Of a DNA stretch of 51,642 nt, positions 8,036 to 17,865 are shown in pieces; within the stretch, counting starts at the first letter, position 1, and every line of letters starts with the position of its first letter. Source of the stretch: an uncultured Cyclobacteriaceae bacterium (GTDB lineage: Bacteria; Bacteroidota; Bacteroidia; Cytophagales; Cyclobacteriaceae). Both the position numbers and the translations under genes were made by a program. The stretch lies in contig CANLOE010000046.1 of the NCBI GenBank assembly GCA_947492745.1, forward strand, positions 1 to 51,642. The letters are read 5' to 3'. A model generated the notes under the pieces. It did not search any database, was not told the origin of the DNA, and saw only the letters and a program-made list of their open reading frames with translations.

Positions 8036-8896
8036 ATGGAGAAATTACTCAAAATTGCCGTACAAAAATCAGGGAGACTACAGGATAACTCCTTGAAATT
8101 ACTGAAAGAATGCGGGTTATCCTTTAATAATGGGAAAAATCAGCTGAAAACCCAAGCCTTTAATTTTCCTGCCGAAATCTATTTTCTTAGAGATGATGAT
8201 ATCCCTCAGTATGTAGAGGACAGAGTCGCCGATATCGGTATTGTAGGAGAAAACGTGGTCGTAGAAAAAGAAAAAAATATCGAAATTGTCGAAAGGCTGG
8301 GCTTCGCCAAGTGTAGACTGTCCCTAGCGGTCCCCAAAGCGGATACTTATGAAGGCGTTAGCTCCTTAGAGGGTAAAAACATAGCGACTTCCTATCCAAA
8401 TATCATTAAGAAGTTTCTCGATGAACGGGGTGTAAAGGTAGGTATCCATGAAATCAGTGGTTCGGTGGAAATTGCTCCCAGCATCGGCTTGGGTGCGGCC
8501 ATCTGCGATATCGTCAGTACGGGCAGTACCTTATTGAGTAACGGACTCAGGGAAGTGGAAACGGTCATGACTTCGGAGGCGGTCATCGTTGCTTCTCCCG
8601 ACATCGAGGAGGAGAAGGCCGCTTTGATGAACAAGCTGTTATTCCGTATACAGTCCGTCAAAAAAGCGCAGAACAATAAGTATATGTTGTTAAATGCCCC
8701 GAACAGTGCGGTAGATTCCATTGTTAAGATGCTACCCGGTATGAAAAGTCCAACGGTATTGCCCTTGGGTACGGAAGGATGGTCTTCTATCCATACCGTA
8801 GTGGACGAAAATGACTTTTGGGACCGTATCGACCAACTGAAAGAACTGGGAGCACAAGGGATATTGGTAGTTCCTATAGAGAAGATGATTCTTTGA
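8036..8896 (+). CDS. hisG: ATP phosphoribosyltransferase, long form
   Basis: First step of histidine synthesis: ATP plus PRPP gives phosphoribosyl-ATP. The 286-residue size and a C-terminal domain from about residue 215 mark the long, hexameric HisG with its own histidine-binding regulatory domain, not the short HisG that needs HisZ. Visible motifs are QKSGRLQDNS near the N-terminus, DIGIVGENV (about 65-73) and the PRPP-binding loop CDIVSTGSTLLSNGL (about 161-175). As first structural gene it would be controlled by feedback through the regulatory domain and by the leader upstream. Two A-type elements separate it from hisD. Confidence 0.97.
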   Translation: MEKLLKIAVQKSGRLQDNSLKLLKECGLSFNNGKNQLKTQAFNFPAEIYFLRDDDIPQYVEDRVADIGIVGENVVVEKEKNIEIVERLGFAKCRLSLAVPKADTYEGVSSLEGKNIATSYPNIIKKFLDERGVKVGIHEISGSVEIAPSIGLGAAICDIVSTGSTLLSNGLREVETVMTSEAVIVASPDIEEEKAALMNKLLFRIQSVKKAQNNKYMLLNAPNSAVDSIVKMLPGMKSPTVLPLGTEGWSSIHTVVDENDFWDRIDQLKELGAQGILVVPIEKMIL

Positions 8897-8902
8897 TCTT
8901 TA

Positions 8903-9259
8903 TGAGAAGTTTTGAAATGTGTCTTTTGTTTTCTCCCGTAGAAGTGCCGTCTTTTTATGGTCGGCAGGAACTCTCAAACTCTTTTTCATGAGTTGTGGTC
9001 CAGGGATATGCGGTTTTTTTTGTGGAGGGTGTTGATTGTTAATGGTCACATGAACAACACTTAACTCAAACTGTTGCTTTTCCCTGTCGTGCTTATTGCT
9101 GTGCATGATTTTGTTGAGATTTCCTCATATAGTGCCACTATCATTTGTCAATGATGCTCAGGCAGGCCCCTTTGTTGGTTCGGTCCTAGAGGACATTTTC
9201 TTACTGCTCGGTCTTGCTAAGAATAAACGATAACAAGTTTTAAAATTAAAAATACTCTC
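8903..9259 (+). repeat. Long, decayed A-type element (A-long) after hisG
   Basis: It starts about 6 bases after the hisG stop with TGAGAAGTTTTGAAATGTGTC, a worn A left end, and finishes in GATAACAAGTTTTAAAATT...ACTCTC. The internal segment TTTTTTGTGGAGGGTGTTGATTGTTAATGGTCACATG is absent from short A copies but is shared with the copy at 45730, so a longer subtype exists. A2 follows directly in tandem. Confidence 0.6.
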
Positions 9260-9262
9260 TAA

Positions 9263-9483
9263 GAGACTGTTTTAAACTGTATCTTTTTCTTTCTTATGTA
9301 CTTCTTTTGGTGCCTGATTTCGTTGAAATTTCCGCCAGCTAGCGCGACATGCTATCTTTGTCAATGGCTCACGCGGCAGACCGGCCCCTTCACTGATAAT
9401 GCTCTCGGGGCATTATTTTAACGCTCGGTCCTATCCAAAATAAGTGACAACAAATTCTAAAATAATATCTTCAAAACAGTCTC
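9263..9483 (+). mobile_element. Element A2, intact MITE-like copy inside the his operon
   Basis: A complete 221-bp A element. It has left end GAGACTGTTTTAAACTG, right end TCAAAACAGTCTC, and perfect TAA duplications at 9260-9262 and 9484-9486. It carries TATCTTTG (about 9352-9359), which fits the Bacteroidota -7 box TAnnTTTG, and the hairpin TAATGCTC...GGGGCATTA followed by TTTT. It ends 20 bases before the hisD start, so the last bases of the element extend the hisD frame backwards to 9444. Confidence 0.9.
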
Positions 9484-9503
9484 TAAGAAAAACCCATTTG
9501 CGA

Positions 9504-10790
9504 ATGAAAACGATAGCTTACCCCAATCCATCAGAATGGCCTGAACTACTGGAGCGGCCAGCTTTGGATAACGATACACTGAGTAAAACTATAGATGAAG
9601 TACTGTCTACCGTTAAGGTCAAAGGGGATGAGGCCCTATTGAGTTATGCTCGGACTTTTGACAACATAGTATTGGATAGTGTTGTGGTGGATAAATCTCA
9701 GGTAGAGGCAGCTTCTTCTCTGGTATCCGATGCGTTAAAAAAAGCCATAGAAAAGGCTAAGGGAAATATAGAGACCTTTCATCAAAGTCAGCGTGTACCT
9801 GTCAATAAAATCATGACCAGTCCCGGTGTATACTGCTGGCGGAAGCAATTGCCCATCGAGAGGGTAGGGATCTACATCCCCGGCGGCTCAGCTCCATTGT
9901 TTTCTACAGTACTGATGTTGGGCATACCCGCTTTGCTTGCGGGTTGTAAAGAGATTGTCCTTTGTACCCCTCCGGGCAAGGAAGATGGTATCAATCCTGT
10001 CATTCTCTATACGGCGAATCTGATAGGGATCGAGAAAATATACGCTGTAGGTGGTGCACAGGCGATTGCCGCCATGGCCTATGGTACGGAAAGTGTGCCA
10101 CAGGTCTACAAGATATTCGGTCCGGGCAATCAATATGTCACCGCTGCCAAGCAGTGGGTCAACCGAGAAGGTATCGCTATAGATATGCCGGCCGGACCCT
10201 CTGAGGTAGCGATAGCGGCAGACGATTCTGCGGTACCGGCTTTTGTGGCCGCAGATCTGCTTTCCCAAGCAGAGCATGGAGCGGACAGTCAAGTGGTGCT
10301 GGTGAGTACATCGAAGCCAATGGTCGAAGCGGTACAAAAGGCCCTTGCCCTCCAGCTGGACCGATTGCCCCGTAAGGCCATCGCTGCCAAAGCTTTGGAA
10401 AACAGTAAAGCTATTGTCGTCAAAGACAGGGATACCATGCTCGAAATGATCAATGCTTATGCTCCCGAACACTTGATACTGTCCGTAGAGGATTGTGATG
10501 ACTTCGCAGAGCAGATCGTAAATGCGGGTTCCGTTTTTTTGGGTAATTTTACTCCCGAATCTGCGGGTGATTATGCTTCGGGCACCAATCATACACTCCC
10601 TACCAACGGTTGTGCAAGGGCATTCAGTGGCGTATCCTTGGATAGCTTTATGAAGTCGGTCACCTTTCAGAAAATCGACGAAGCAGGGATAAAAGACTTG
10701 GGCCCTACCATCGAAATCATGGCAGAAGCCGAAGAACTCATAGCCCACAAACAGGCCGTGACCTTACGCCTTGACCATCTAGCTCAATAA
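9504..10790 (+). CDS. hisD: Histidinol dehydrogenase
   Basis: Zinc- and NAD-dependent enzyme for the last two oxidations, histidinol to histidine. At 428 residues it has the usual length. Family stretches are YIPGGSAPLFSTVLM, GPGNQYVTAAK, DMPAGPSEVAI, LLSQAEHGADSQ (zinc and catalytic Gln/His region) and the C-terminal GTNHTLPTNGCARAFSG. I place the start at the ATG at 9504 (MKTIAYPNPSEW). The open frame continues back to 9444, but those 20 codons are largely the end of element A2. It is separated from hisG by 607 bases that are mostly repeats. Confidence 0.96.
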   Translation: MKTIAYPNPSEWPELLERPALDNDTLSKTIDEVLSTVKVKGDEALLSYARTFDNIVLDSVVVDKSQVEAASSLVSDALKKAIEKAKGNIETFHQSQRVPVNKIMTSPGVYCWRKQLPIERVGIYIPGGSAPLFSTVLMLGIPALLAGCKEIVLCTPPGKEDGINPVILYTANLIGIEKIYAVGGAQAIAAMAYGTESVPQVYKIFGPGNQYVTAAKQWVNREGIAIDMPAGPSEVAIAADDSAVPAFVAADLLSQAEHGADSQVVLVSTSKPMVEAVQKALALQLDRLPRKAIAAKALENSKAIVVKDRDTMLEMINAYAPEHLILSVEDCDDFAEQIVNAGSVFLGNFTPESAGDYASGTNHTLPTNGCARAFSGVSLDSFMKSVTFQKIDEAGIKDLGPTIEIMAEAEELIAHKQAVTLRLDHLAQ

Positions 10791-10842
10791 ACCGGAACTT
10801 ACATCTTAGTATTTCAAAAAGCATAGAAATAACAATCGTACC

Positions 10843-11886
10843 ATGGATATCAAAAAACTTCTACGTCCCAATATATTGACTTTGAAAGCCTACTCTTCGG
10901 CGAGGGAAGAGTACCAAGGGCAGGCAGATGTACTACTGGATGCCAATGAGAATCCGTATGAAAGTGCCTTCAATCGCTACCCGGACCCCTTACAAAGGGC
11001 ATTGAAGGCCAAAATAGCCGAACTCAAAGGTGTGTCTTCTGAAAATATCTTTTTGGGAAATGGGAGTGATGAGGCCATCGATTTGTTGATTCGTGCGTTC
11101 TGTGAACCCAAAGAGGACAGTATATTACAGCTTGACCCGAGTTATGGTATGTACCGGGTAAGTGCCGATATCAATGATGTGGAGGTGATAAAAGTACCCT
11201 TGACCGCGGATTTTGAGTTGGAAGCTTGGTCGGTATTGCGCGCCGTATCGCCGAATACGAAAATCATATTTATCTGTTCGCCCAATAACCCCTCGGGTAA
11301 TGTGCTGGACCATGTAGAGATATTGAAAATCACGCGCAAGTTTGAGGGCATAGTCGTTATCGATGAGGCCTACATCGACTTCTCCAGAGACGAGAGCTTT
11401 TTGGAGTACCTTTCACAACACAAGAACCTCATCGTAATGCAGACCTTTTCGAAAGCATGGGGACTGGCCGGTATACGACTAGGGATGGCCTTTGCCCATG
11501 AAGAAATCATAGCCGTGCTGAACAAAGTGAAACCACCTTATAATATCAATAGCCTGACGCAGGAAGTAGCATTGAAAGCATTGGCAAACAAGAAGCAAAA
11601 AGAACAGTGGGTAGGAGCGATATTGGACGAGCGGAAAAAACTGGAGGCGCGATTGAAAGAGTTACCTATTGTTGAGCGCATATACCCCAGTGATACCAAT
11701 TTTCTGCTGATACGTTTTAAAGATTCACAAGAACTTTTGGATTACCTCCTAGAGGAAAAAGTAATCCTTCGTAATAGGAGCAAAGCACTTTTGTGCGAAG
11801 GCTGCCTTCGCATCACGGTAGGTACTTCTGATGAAAATGATCGTTTGATGAAGGAGATCGAAAAATATATCGCTGCACAACAATAA
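10843..11886 (+). CDS. hisC: Histidinol-phosphate aminotransferase
   Basis: PLP enzyme (fold type I) converting imidazole-acetol phosphate and glutamate to histidinol phosphate. 347 residues, standard length. Visible are the N-terminal LDANENPYES, FLGNGSDEAIDLLIRAF, the cofactor-binding CSPNNPSGN, VVIDEAYIDF and the Schiff-base lysine in TFSKAWGLAGIRLGMAF. It lies 52 bases after hisD and 97 before hisB, within the operon. Confidence 0.96.
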   Translation: MDIKKLLRPNILTLKAYSSAREEYQGQADVLLDANENPYESAFNRYPDPLQRALKAKIAELKGVSSENIFLGNGSDEAIDLLIRAFCEPKEDSILQLDPSYGMYRVSADINDVEVIKVPLTADFELEAWSVLRAVSPNTKIIFICSPNNPSGNVLDHVEILKITRKFEGIVVIDEAYIDFSRDESFLEYLSQHKNLIVMQTFSKAWGLAGIRLGMAFAHEEIIAVLNKVKPPYNINSLTQEVALKALANKKQKEQWVGAILDERKKLEARLKELPIVERIYPSDTNFLLIRFKDSQELLDYLLEEKVILRNRSKALLCEGCLRITVGTSDENDRLMKEIEKYIAAQQ

Positions 11887-11983
11887 TAGCTACAGGGCAT
11901 ACTATAGGTCCATCTATCAGTAAGGTTATAGAAGATGGCTCGGGTCCCGCAGTGGGCAAACAAACAATAAGAGAATTGAAACA

Positions 11984-13111
11984 ATGAAAAAAGCATTATT
12001 TATAGATAGGGACGGCACACTGATCCTGGAACCGGAAGACGAACAGATCGACTCACTGGAAAAGTTGGAGTTTTTCCCCGAAGTATTTCGGTATTTAGGC
12101 CGGATAGCCCGCGAGACTGATTTCGAATTGGTCATGGTGACCAATCAGGACGGTCTAGGGACTGATAGTTTTCCGGAAGATACCTTCTGGCCGGCACATA
12201 ATAAAATGCTGACAGCCCTGGAAAAAGAAGGTATCCATTTTGATGCCATACACATCGACCGTTCTTTTCCGCATGAAGAGCTACCCACCCGCAAGCCCGG
12301 TATCGGTATGTTCGGAGCTTATCTTGAGGGGCAGTATGACCTAAGTGCCTCTTTTGTTATAGGCGACCGGCTGTCCGATATCGCACTGGCAAAAAATCTG
12401 GGCTGTCAGGGCATTCTTATCAATGATGGTAGCCTAAACGAGCAGTGCAAAGCAGAAGGGCTTACTACGGTCTGTGCGCTGACGACAAGCTCTTGGGAGA
12501 AGATCTATCAACAGGTATCCGGCAAGTACAATGAGCGAAAAGCGCAGATAGTCCGTAAGACCAAGGAGACGGATATCCACATCCAAGTGGACCTGAACGG
12601 AAGCGGTATAACGACTATTGATACGGGCATCGCTTTCTTTGATCATATGCTGGACCAGATAGGTCGTCATGGAGCTATCGACCTCAATATACAGGTCAAG
12701 GGAGACCTGGAGGTAGACGAGCATCATACCATAGAGGACACGGGGATTGCTCTCGGAGAAGCTGTGGTAGAGGCCTTGGGCGATAAGAGGGGAATAGAGC
12801 GCTATGGGTTCTGTTTGCCTATGGATGACTGCCTCGCCCAGATTGCGGTCGATTTCGGTGGACGCAACTGGATTGTGTGGGAGGCAGAGTTCAAGCGTGA
12901 AATGGTCGGTAAAATGCCCACGGAAATGTTCTTTCACTTTTTCAAATCATTTTCCGATGCGGCCAAGTGCAACCTGAACATCAAGGCAGAAGGAGATAAC
13001 GAGCATCATAAAATAGAAGCGATCTTCAAAGCTTTTGCCAAAGCCATAAAAATGGCCGTGAAGAAGGAAAAAGGCAATTTTCAACTGCCTTCTACCAAAG
13101 GTGTACTATAA
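11984..13111 (+). CDS. hisB: Bifunctional histidinol-phosphatase / imidazoleglycerol-phosphate dehydratase
   Basis: Fusion of two pathway steps in one 375-residue protein. Residues 1 to about 170 are a HAD-type histidinol phosphatase with the nucleophile motif FIDRDGTLI and later [16 protein letters not shown]. Residues about 185-375 are IGP dehydratase with [13 protein letters not shown] and [16 protein letters not shown], whose His and Glu residues bind the two metal ions, plus [15 protein letters not shown]. The fusion order matches the E. coli type. Start at the Met preceding the DxDGT motif. Confidence 0.97.
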   Translation: MKKALFIDRDGTLILEPEDEQIDSLEKLEFFPEVFRYLGRIARETDFELVMVTNQDGLGTDSFPEDTFWPAHNKMLTALEKEGIHFDAIHIDRSFPHEELPTRKPGIGMFGAYLEGQYDLSASFVIGDRLSDIALAKNLGCQGILINDGSLNEQCKAEGLTTVCALTTSSWEKIYQQVSGKYNERKAQIVRKTKETDIHIQVDLNGSGITTIDTGIAFFDHMLDQIGRHGAIDLNIQVKGDLEVDEHHTIEDTGIALGEAVVEALGDKRGIERYGFCLPMDDCLAQIAVDFGGRNWIVWEAEFKREMVGKMPTEMFFHFFKSFSDAAKCNLNIKAEGDNEHHKIEAIFKAFAKAIKMAVKKEKGNFQLPSTKGVL

Positions 13112-13199
13112 TCCAGAAGTAAAGTACTGGCGGCAATGTGGATACCAATGCAGAGAAATCCGGTATTCTCGCTTCTTGTCAGCTTCAAAATAAGAAAGC

Positions 13200-13793
13200 A
13201 TGAAAACAGTTATTATAAAGTATAATGCGGGGAATACCCAATCGGTTATCTTTGCTCTTCAAAGGATGGGTATAGAACCCATCCTCAGCAATGACCCCGA
13301 AGAAATAAAATCTGCCGACAAGGTGATCTTCCCCGGAGTGGGCGAGGCTGTCAATACCATGAGACATCTTTCCGAACTTGGCATGGACCGTCTTATCCCT
13401 TCACTGACCCAACCCGTACTGGGAATCTGTCTGGGCATGCAGGTCATGTGTAGACATTCGGAAGAAGGAGAGACCCCTTGTATGGGTATCTTCGAGACGA
13501 CAGTCAAGAAATTCGTACGACAAAAAGGCAGCACGCTCAAGGTCCCCCATATGGGATGGAATACCTTGGGGGAAGTAGGCAGCCCCTTGATGGACAATAC
13601 ACTGGAAAATCAACACGTTTATTTTGTACATAGCTATTACGTACCTCTAGGGGAGCATACCATAGCGGCTACAGAATATATTCACCCCTTTAGCGCAGCC
13701 TTGCGCAAGGATAATTTTTATGCAGTACAGTTCCACCCCGAAAAATCAGCGGGGCCGGGAGCTAAGATCCTCGAAAACTTTATCGCTATATGA
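13200..13793 (+). CDS. hisH: Imidazole glycerol phosphate synthase, glutaminase subunit
   Basis: Class I glutamine amidotransferase that supplies ammonia to HisF. 197 residues. The nucleophile lies in [10 protein letters not shown] and the His-Glu of the triad in [11 protein letters not shown]; an early loop reads VIFPGVGEA. The stop overlaps the hisA start (ATGA, 13790-13793), implying translational coupling. Confidence 0.96.
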   Translation: MKTVIIKYNAGNTQSVIFALQRMGIEPILSNDPEEIKSADKVIFPGVGEAVNTMRHLSELGMDRLIPSLTQPVLGICLGMQVMCRHSEEGETPCMGIFETTVKKFVRQKGSTLKVPHMGWNTLGEVGSPLMDNTLENQHVYFVHSYYVPLGEHTIAATEYIHPFSAALRKDNFYAVQFHPEKSAGPGAKILENFIAI

Positions 13794-14512
13794 TTAAAAT
13801 TATCCCGGCCATCGACATCATCGATGGTAAATGTGTCCGTTTGTCTCAAGGAGACTACGATCAAAAAACCATCTATAACAGTAATCCCTTAGAAGTAGCC
13901 AAGTCTTTTGAAGGAGCCGGTATTGAACACCTACATCTAGTAGACTTGGATGGAGCCAAAGCAAAACACATCGTCAACTGGAAAGTACTGGAAAGTATCG
14001 CTGGACAAACAAAGCTCTCCGTTGATTTTGGTGGAGGTATCAAATCAGATGAAGATGTCAATATCGCTTTCAGTGCAGGAGCAGAACAGATTACCTGCGG
14101 TAGCATCGCTGTAAAATCGCCTGAACTGATGCAGTCATGGATAGAAAAATATGGTAGCGAAAAAGTAATATTGGGAGCTGACGCGAAAAACCGCAAGATC
14201 GCGGTCAACGGTTGGACGGAAGACGCCGGTATCGACCTGTTTCAGTTTGTAAAAGAGTACTTAGAGAAGGGAGTCCAATACGTCACCTGTACCGATATTG
14301 CCACAGATGGCATGCTTAGCGGTCCAAATGTGACCCTGTACAAGGAAATATTGGAGGAAATGCCCTCTATCCAGCTGATTGCCAGTGGAGGAGTATCCGA
14401 TATTAAGGATATCCATAGTCTAAATGAGACGGGCGCCTACGGCGTTATCGTGGGTAAGGCCATCTATGAGGGGCGAATAGCACTGAAAGATCTGGCGCAG
14501 CTGAATGCTTGA
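13790..14512 (+). CDS. hisA: ProFAR isomerase
   Basis: 1-(5-phosphoribosyl)-5-[(5-phosphoribosylamino)methylideneamino]imidazole-4-carboxamide isomerase, a TIM barrel of 240 residues. The N-terminal [20 protein letters not shown] carries the catalytic Asp. Phosphate-binding loops are visible as VDFGGGIKS and LIASGGVSD, and the second half has [14 protein letters not shown] with the other catalytic Asp. It overlaps hisH by 4 bases. A 214-base gap separates it from hisF, longer than most in this operon. Confidence 0.97.
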   Translation: MIKIIPAIDIIDGKCVRLSQGDYDQKTIYNSNPLEVAKSFEGAGIEHLHLVDLDGAKAKHIVNWKVLESIAGQTKLSVDFGGGIKSDEDVNIAFSAGAEQITCGSIAVKSPELMQSWIEKYGSEKVILGADAKNRKIAVNGWTEDAGIDLFQFVKEYLEKGVQYVTCTDIATDGMLSGPNVTLYKEILEEMPSIQLIASGGVSDIKDIHSLNETGAYGVIVGKAIYEGRIALKDLAQLNA

Positions 14513-14726
14513 GATAGCCTCCTTCGAAAAAAACAAAGAAGGTACGGTAAGTAACAAGATCGGATGAGACCTTTTTGAGATATCTTTCGGTTTTGAGATG
14601 TAGGATTGTATATCGTCATATTCTTTACATAACAGTAATGCCATGCCATACAAATTCTGAACAAATTAGAAACCCTTAGGTTCCATGGATGTCGAAAAAG
14701 AGAACTAAATACCTATATTTAAGCTT

Positions 14727-15479
14727 ATGTTAACAAAAAGGATAATACCCTGCCTGGATATCAAAGATGGCAGGACGGTGAAGGGCATTAATTTTGTCGA
14801 TATCAGGGATGCCGGTGATCCGGTAGAACTAGGTGCGTTATATGCAGAACAAGGGGCTGATGAACTGGTGTTTTTGGATATCACAGCGACCAATGAAGGA
14901 AGGAAAACCTTCGTGGATTTGGTGAAACGTATCGCTCAACATATCAACATCCCTTTTACCGTTGGTGGTGGTATAAGTAGTGTAGAAGATGTCAGGCCTT
15001 TGCTTCAATCAGGAGCTGATAAAATCTCGGTCAATTCTTCTGCTGTGAAAAGACCGGAACTTATCAATGAACTGGTGGACGCTTTTGGGAGCCAGTGTAT
15101 CGTAGTGGCCATAGACGCTAAATTTATAGAGGGAAAATGGGTGGTCCACACCCATGGAGGCTCCCGACCGACCGATAAGGTTTTACAGGACTGGACTATA
15201 GAAGCTGAGAAAAGAGGAGCAGGGGAAATCCTCTTTACTTCAATGGACCACGATGGTACCAAGTCCGGCTTCGCGAACAGTGCCCTTTCCGAACTCAATC
15301 AAAAAATAGGTATACCCATCATCGCTTCGGGAGGTGCCGGTACGATGGAACACTTCAAGACAACCTTTGAAGAAGGAGCATCTGACGCTGCGCTGGCAGC
15401 CAGTATTTTTCACTTTAAGGAAATAGCTATTCCCGATTTGAAATCCTACCTTAAAAAAGAAGGTATACGGGTCAGGTAA
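14727..15479 (+). CDS. hisF: Imidazole glycerol phosphate synthase, cyclase subunit
   Basis: TIM-barrel partner of HisH that makes imidazole glycerol phosphate and AICAR. 250 residues, standard. Key motifs are [15 protein letters not shown] with catalytic Asp11, [29 protein letters not shown] with catalytic Asp about 130, and [12 protein letters not shown]. Start at [15 protein letters not shown]. Confidence 0.97.
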   Translation: MLTKRIIPCLDIKDGRTVKGINFVDIRDAGDPVELGALYAEQGADELVFLDITATNEGRKTFVDLVKRIAQHINIPFTVGGGISSVEDVRPLLQSGADKISVNSSAVKRPELINELVDAFGSQCIVVAIDAKFIEGKWVVHTHGGSRPTDKVLQDWTIEAEKRGAGEILFTSMDHDGTKSGFANSALSELNQKIGIPIIASGGAGTMEHFKTTFEEGASDAALAASIFHFKEIAIPDLKSYLKKEGIRVR

Positions 15480-15571
15480 TCCGTCCGAATCAATATTCGA
15501 AAATATTTAATACAACTATCGATATAGTTCTTGCCAAGAGCCACATAATCCAATAGGAACGAAAAGAAAAG

Positions 15572-16177
15572 ATGACACCAAATTTCGATAAATCAGAACA
15601 GAGCGTAGGGTTGATTCCCGTTATCGTTCAAGATCATATTACTGCTAAGGTACTGATGCTGGGCTATATGAACGAAGCTGCCTATATCAAAACCCAGAAG
15701 GAGGGGCGTGTGACGTTCTACAGCCGCTCTAAGCAAAGGCTATGGACCAAAGGAGAAAGCTCGGGCAATTTCCTGGAAGTAGAGGACATACTTCTGGACT
15801 GCGATGAAGACACCTTATTGATCAAAGCCAGACCGCTGGGCCCTACTTGCCATAAAGGAGATGACACTTGCTTCCAAGAAGAAAACAAAACCAATAGAGA
15901 CCTAGGTTTTTTAGAAGACGTTATACAATCACGAAAGGAGGGAGCTGATGAAAATTCCTATACGGCCAAACTCTTGGCAAAAGGCATCAATAAAGTAGCT
16001 CAAAAAGTAGGAGAAGAGGCCGTTGAACTGGTGATTGAGGCTAAAGACGACGATAAAGACCTATTTCTTAATGAAGCTGCCGACCTGATGTATCATTACC
16101 TGGTATTATTGGCCGCCAAAGATCACCAGCTGAGTGAAGTAGTGGATGTGTTAAGGGGGCGACATAATAAGGGCTAG
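15572..16177 (+). CDS. hisI: Bifunctional phosphoribosyl-AMP cyclohydrolase / phosphoribosyl-ATP pyrophosphatase
   Basis: HisIE fusion of 201 residues covering steps 2 and 3. The N-terminal HisI part (to about 105) has MLGYMNEAAY, TFYSRSKQRLWTKGESSGN and the metal-site cluster DCDEDTLL and GPTCHKGDDTCF. The C-terminal HisE helical part (about 110-201) has SYTAKLLAKGINKVAQKVGEEAVELVIEA and NEAADLMYHYLVLL. It completes the pathway, so this operon encodes every activity from PRPP to histidine. Confidence 0.96.
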   Translation: MTPNFDKSEQSVGLIPVIVQDHITAKVLMLGYMNEAAYIKTQKEGRVTFYSRSKQRLWTKGESSGNFLEVEDILLDCDEDTLLIKARPLGPTCHKGDDTCFQEENKTNRDLGFLEDVIQSRKEGADENSYTAKLLAKGINKVAQKVGEEAVELVIEAKDDDKDLFLNEAADLMYHYLVLLAAKDHQLSEVVDVLRGRHNKG

Positions 16178-16306
16178 TAAAATAAATATTTAGGCACTAA
16201 ATTTGTCATCAATGGGCAATTAATCTGTATTGCGTTTTCTGGAAAAACACGATACATCATGTTTCATCGTTAAAGGCCACGATTCGGCATAAAACCGAAA
16301 GTAAAA

Positions 16307-16990
16307 ATGAAAGTTCGACTTTTTACCGTACTGAATATCTTGTTTTTTATAGGACTAGCTTGTTCTTGTAACGATCAAGATGAGATAAAATCCTTTGAAC
16401 ATCGCATCTATACTTCTTATGAAGTTGAATATAACGCCAACGAGGATAAGACCATAGCTACAGCAATTTTCACATTTGAAACCCCCTCTGGTAATCCCGT
16501 GAAGCTGATAGATAATGCAGAGGTCAAGTTCAATGGTCAGCGGATGGATTTTGATAAAGGTAATGCTCGGTACAGGCTAGAGATGGCCGGGTATTCTGAA
16601 AAAGTTACCTTTGCCCATCACTCAATAGATGGTGCAGAGTATATCAATACCATCAATCTGGGATCCATCTCATTACCAAATAATCTCAATACTACCATTG
16701 ATAGAAGTAATGATTATGAAATCGAATGGGAGGGAAACGAAATCAGTGATAACGAAACCGTACAGGTTCTGCTTTTACCTGATAATATGGAAGGGGTAGA
16801 GTCGGTCCTTGATGAAGTAAAAGCTACCACCATAGGTTTTTCGGCCATTCAGTTGGGAGATTTGAATACCACTAGTGCTCGTTTGCAGATAGAACGGTCA
16901 TTTGCAAATGTACTGGAAAATGTAGGCGAAGGTGGAGGAATCGTACGCGCTAAGTATGTAGGGAAGCCTATGGATGTCACGCTGCGGTAA
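16307..16990 (+). CDS. Predicted lipoprotein, unknown function
   Basis: A 227-residue protein with a lipoprotein signal (hydrophobic run LNILFFIGLAC; candidate lipidated Cys19 or Cys21), so probably anchored in an envelope membrane. The mature part looks all-beta (EVEYNANEDKTIATAIFTFET; DVTLR at the end). I do not recognise the family. It lies 129 bases after hisIE and ends before a hairpin at 16998-17043. A TAAATTTG box at 16198-16205 could be its promoter -7 element, but no matching -33 TTG is evident. Confidence 0.6.
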   Translation: MKVRLFTVLNILFFIGLACSCNDQDEIKSFEHRIYTSYEVEYNANEDKTIATAIFTFETPSGNPVKLIDNAEVKFNGQRMDFDKGNARYRLEMAGYSEKVTFAHHSIDGAEYINTINLGSISLPNNLNTTIDRSNDYEIEWEGNEISDNETVQVLLLPDNMEGVESVLDEVKATTIGFSAIQLGDLNTTSARLQIERSFANVLENVGEGGGIVRAKYVGKPMDVTLR

Positions 16991-16997
16991 ATTATTG

Positions 16998-17043
16998 GTA
17001 TAGGGATCATCTCAGAATCATAGATGTTCCCCTAATTCTATAC
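16998..17043 (+). terminator. Hairpin after the lipoprotein gene
   Basis: GTATAG...CTATAC encloses GGGATCATCT / AGATGTTCCC (9 of 10 paired), forming a long stem 8 bases after the stop. The following T tract is poor (TTCTAAT), so termination is likely but not certain. Confidence 0.4.
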
Positions 17044-17094
17044 TTCTAATATACCGATGTTCCCATAAGGAGGAGCAGAAGTTGTTCACTCCCT

Positions 17095-17268
17095 TCATTT
17101 CTTAGGTTTGTCGTTCTTACTCATCCCCCAGAAATAACCCATTGTACATCCGAGTATTGCACCTATGATCAGTCCTATATAAGGTGCTTCATGGACCATA
17201 CCCCATGTATAACCTACTGTGATCCCCAAAATAGTCCCCAATAGAAAATAGTAGTTTTTACCTTTCAA
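17095..17268 (-). CDS. Small two-helix membrane protein, TTG start
   Basis: A 57-residue protein with a TTG start at 17268. There are two hydrophobic segments, LLGTILGITVGYTWGM and LIIGAILGCTMGYFWGM, which are near-repeats of each other (G-x-G-Y-x-WGM), followed by a charged tail SKNDKPKK. The duplicated glycine-rich helix motif and the clean ORF argue that it is real although very short. The function is unknown; the internal duplication suggests a hairpin-like membrane protein. No in-frame ATG precedes the first helix. Confidence 0.6.
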   Translation of the reverse strand: MKGKNYYFLLGTILGITVGYTWGMVHEAPYIGLIIGAILGCTMGYFWGMSKNDKPKK

Positions 17269-17539
17269 ACGAATTGTTTTTTTTGATGAGGGCTAAATTG
17301 GCCTTTTCATACGAATATTGCAATGATAAATCACGATTCCCTTTACAGACCTTTCTACTTCGCTTTGCTAATCATGTTCTTAGCATTTACAATGAGGAAA
17401 TCGAGCTAGTAGTGGTCAAAAAGACCCAATAGGGCATAGCGTTTTGTGTACTTCACAACCCAGATCATGTATTAGCCCTTCTATTGTGGTCTTAAATAGC
17501 TGAAAATCCGACAGAACACCCTGATTTATTGGTATTTAA

Positions 17540-17865
17540 CCCAAAATGATCGATAGAAATCGTGATGAGCGTATAATACAAATTTAGGTTTTAAATGTCG
17601 TATAAGATTCCGCGGGTCATTTTGTTTCAAACAAGGCGATAACCGCAGGGATAGCAGCGCTATCCCGAGGATGGTCAACGCAGAGTGAAGCAAAATGAAC
17701 AAGAAGATATGCGATATTTGAAAGCTAAGTTTGTATAAATAGCAAAATACCGGCCATTTGTATTCGTTCGGCATAGCACCGCTATGGTGAATGAAGATCG
17801 GTGGGCAAAGCTTCCGATATGAAGCTATTTATGCGCGGAATAGGTTCTCTATTGATCAATTTGGG
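17540..17865 (+). mobile_element. Element C2 nested in B3
   Basis: Ends CCCAAAATGATCGATAG and ATTGATCAATTTGGG, with perfect TTTAA duplications at 17535-17539 and 17866-17870. Removing it and one TTTAA restores the B sequence TATTTAAACCCTCG. It is split by E1 after GATGAGCGTATAA. Confidence 0.85.
17577..17735 (-). mobile_element. Element E1 nested in C2
   Basis: A 159-bp E element with ends TACAAATTTAGG and CTAAGTTTGTA, flanked by TAA duplications (17574-17576 and 17736-17738). It has the central palindrome GGGATAGCAGCGCTATCCC. Removing it restores GCGTATAAATAGC, matching the C/B consensus. Confidence 0.9.

Noticed and set aside
9444-9503. Open frame extending hisD 20 codons upstream
   Set aside because: These codons are largely the end of element A2 and do not match the HisD N-terminus; the ATG at 9504 gives the normal 428 residues.
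9888-10748. 286-codon minus-strand frame inside hisD
   Set aside because: Shadow of hisD; Arg/His/Cys-rich composition and no family match.
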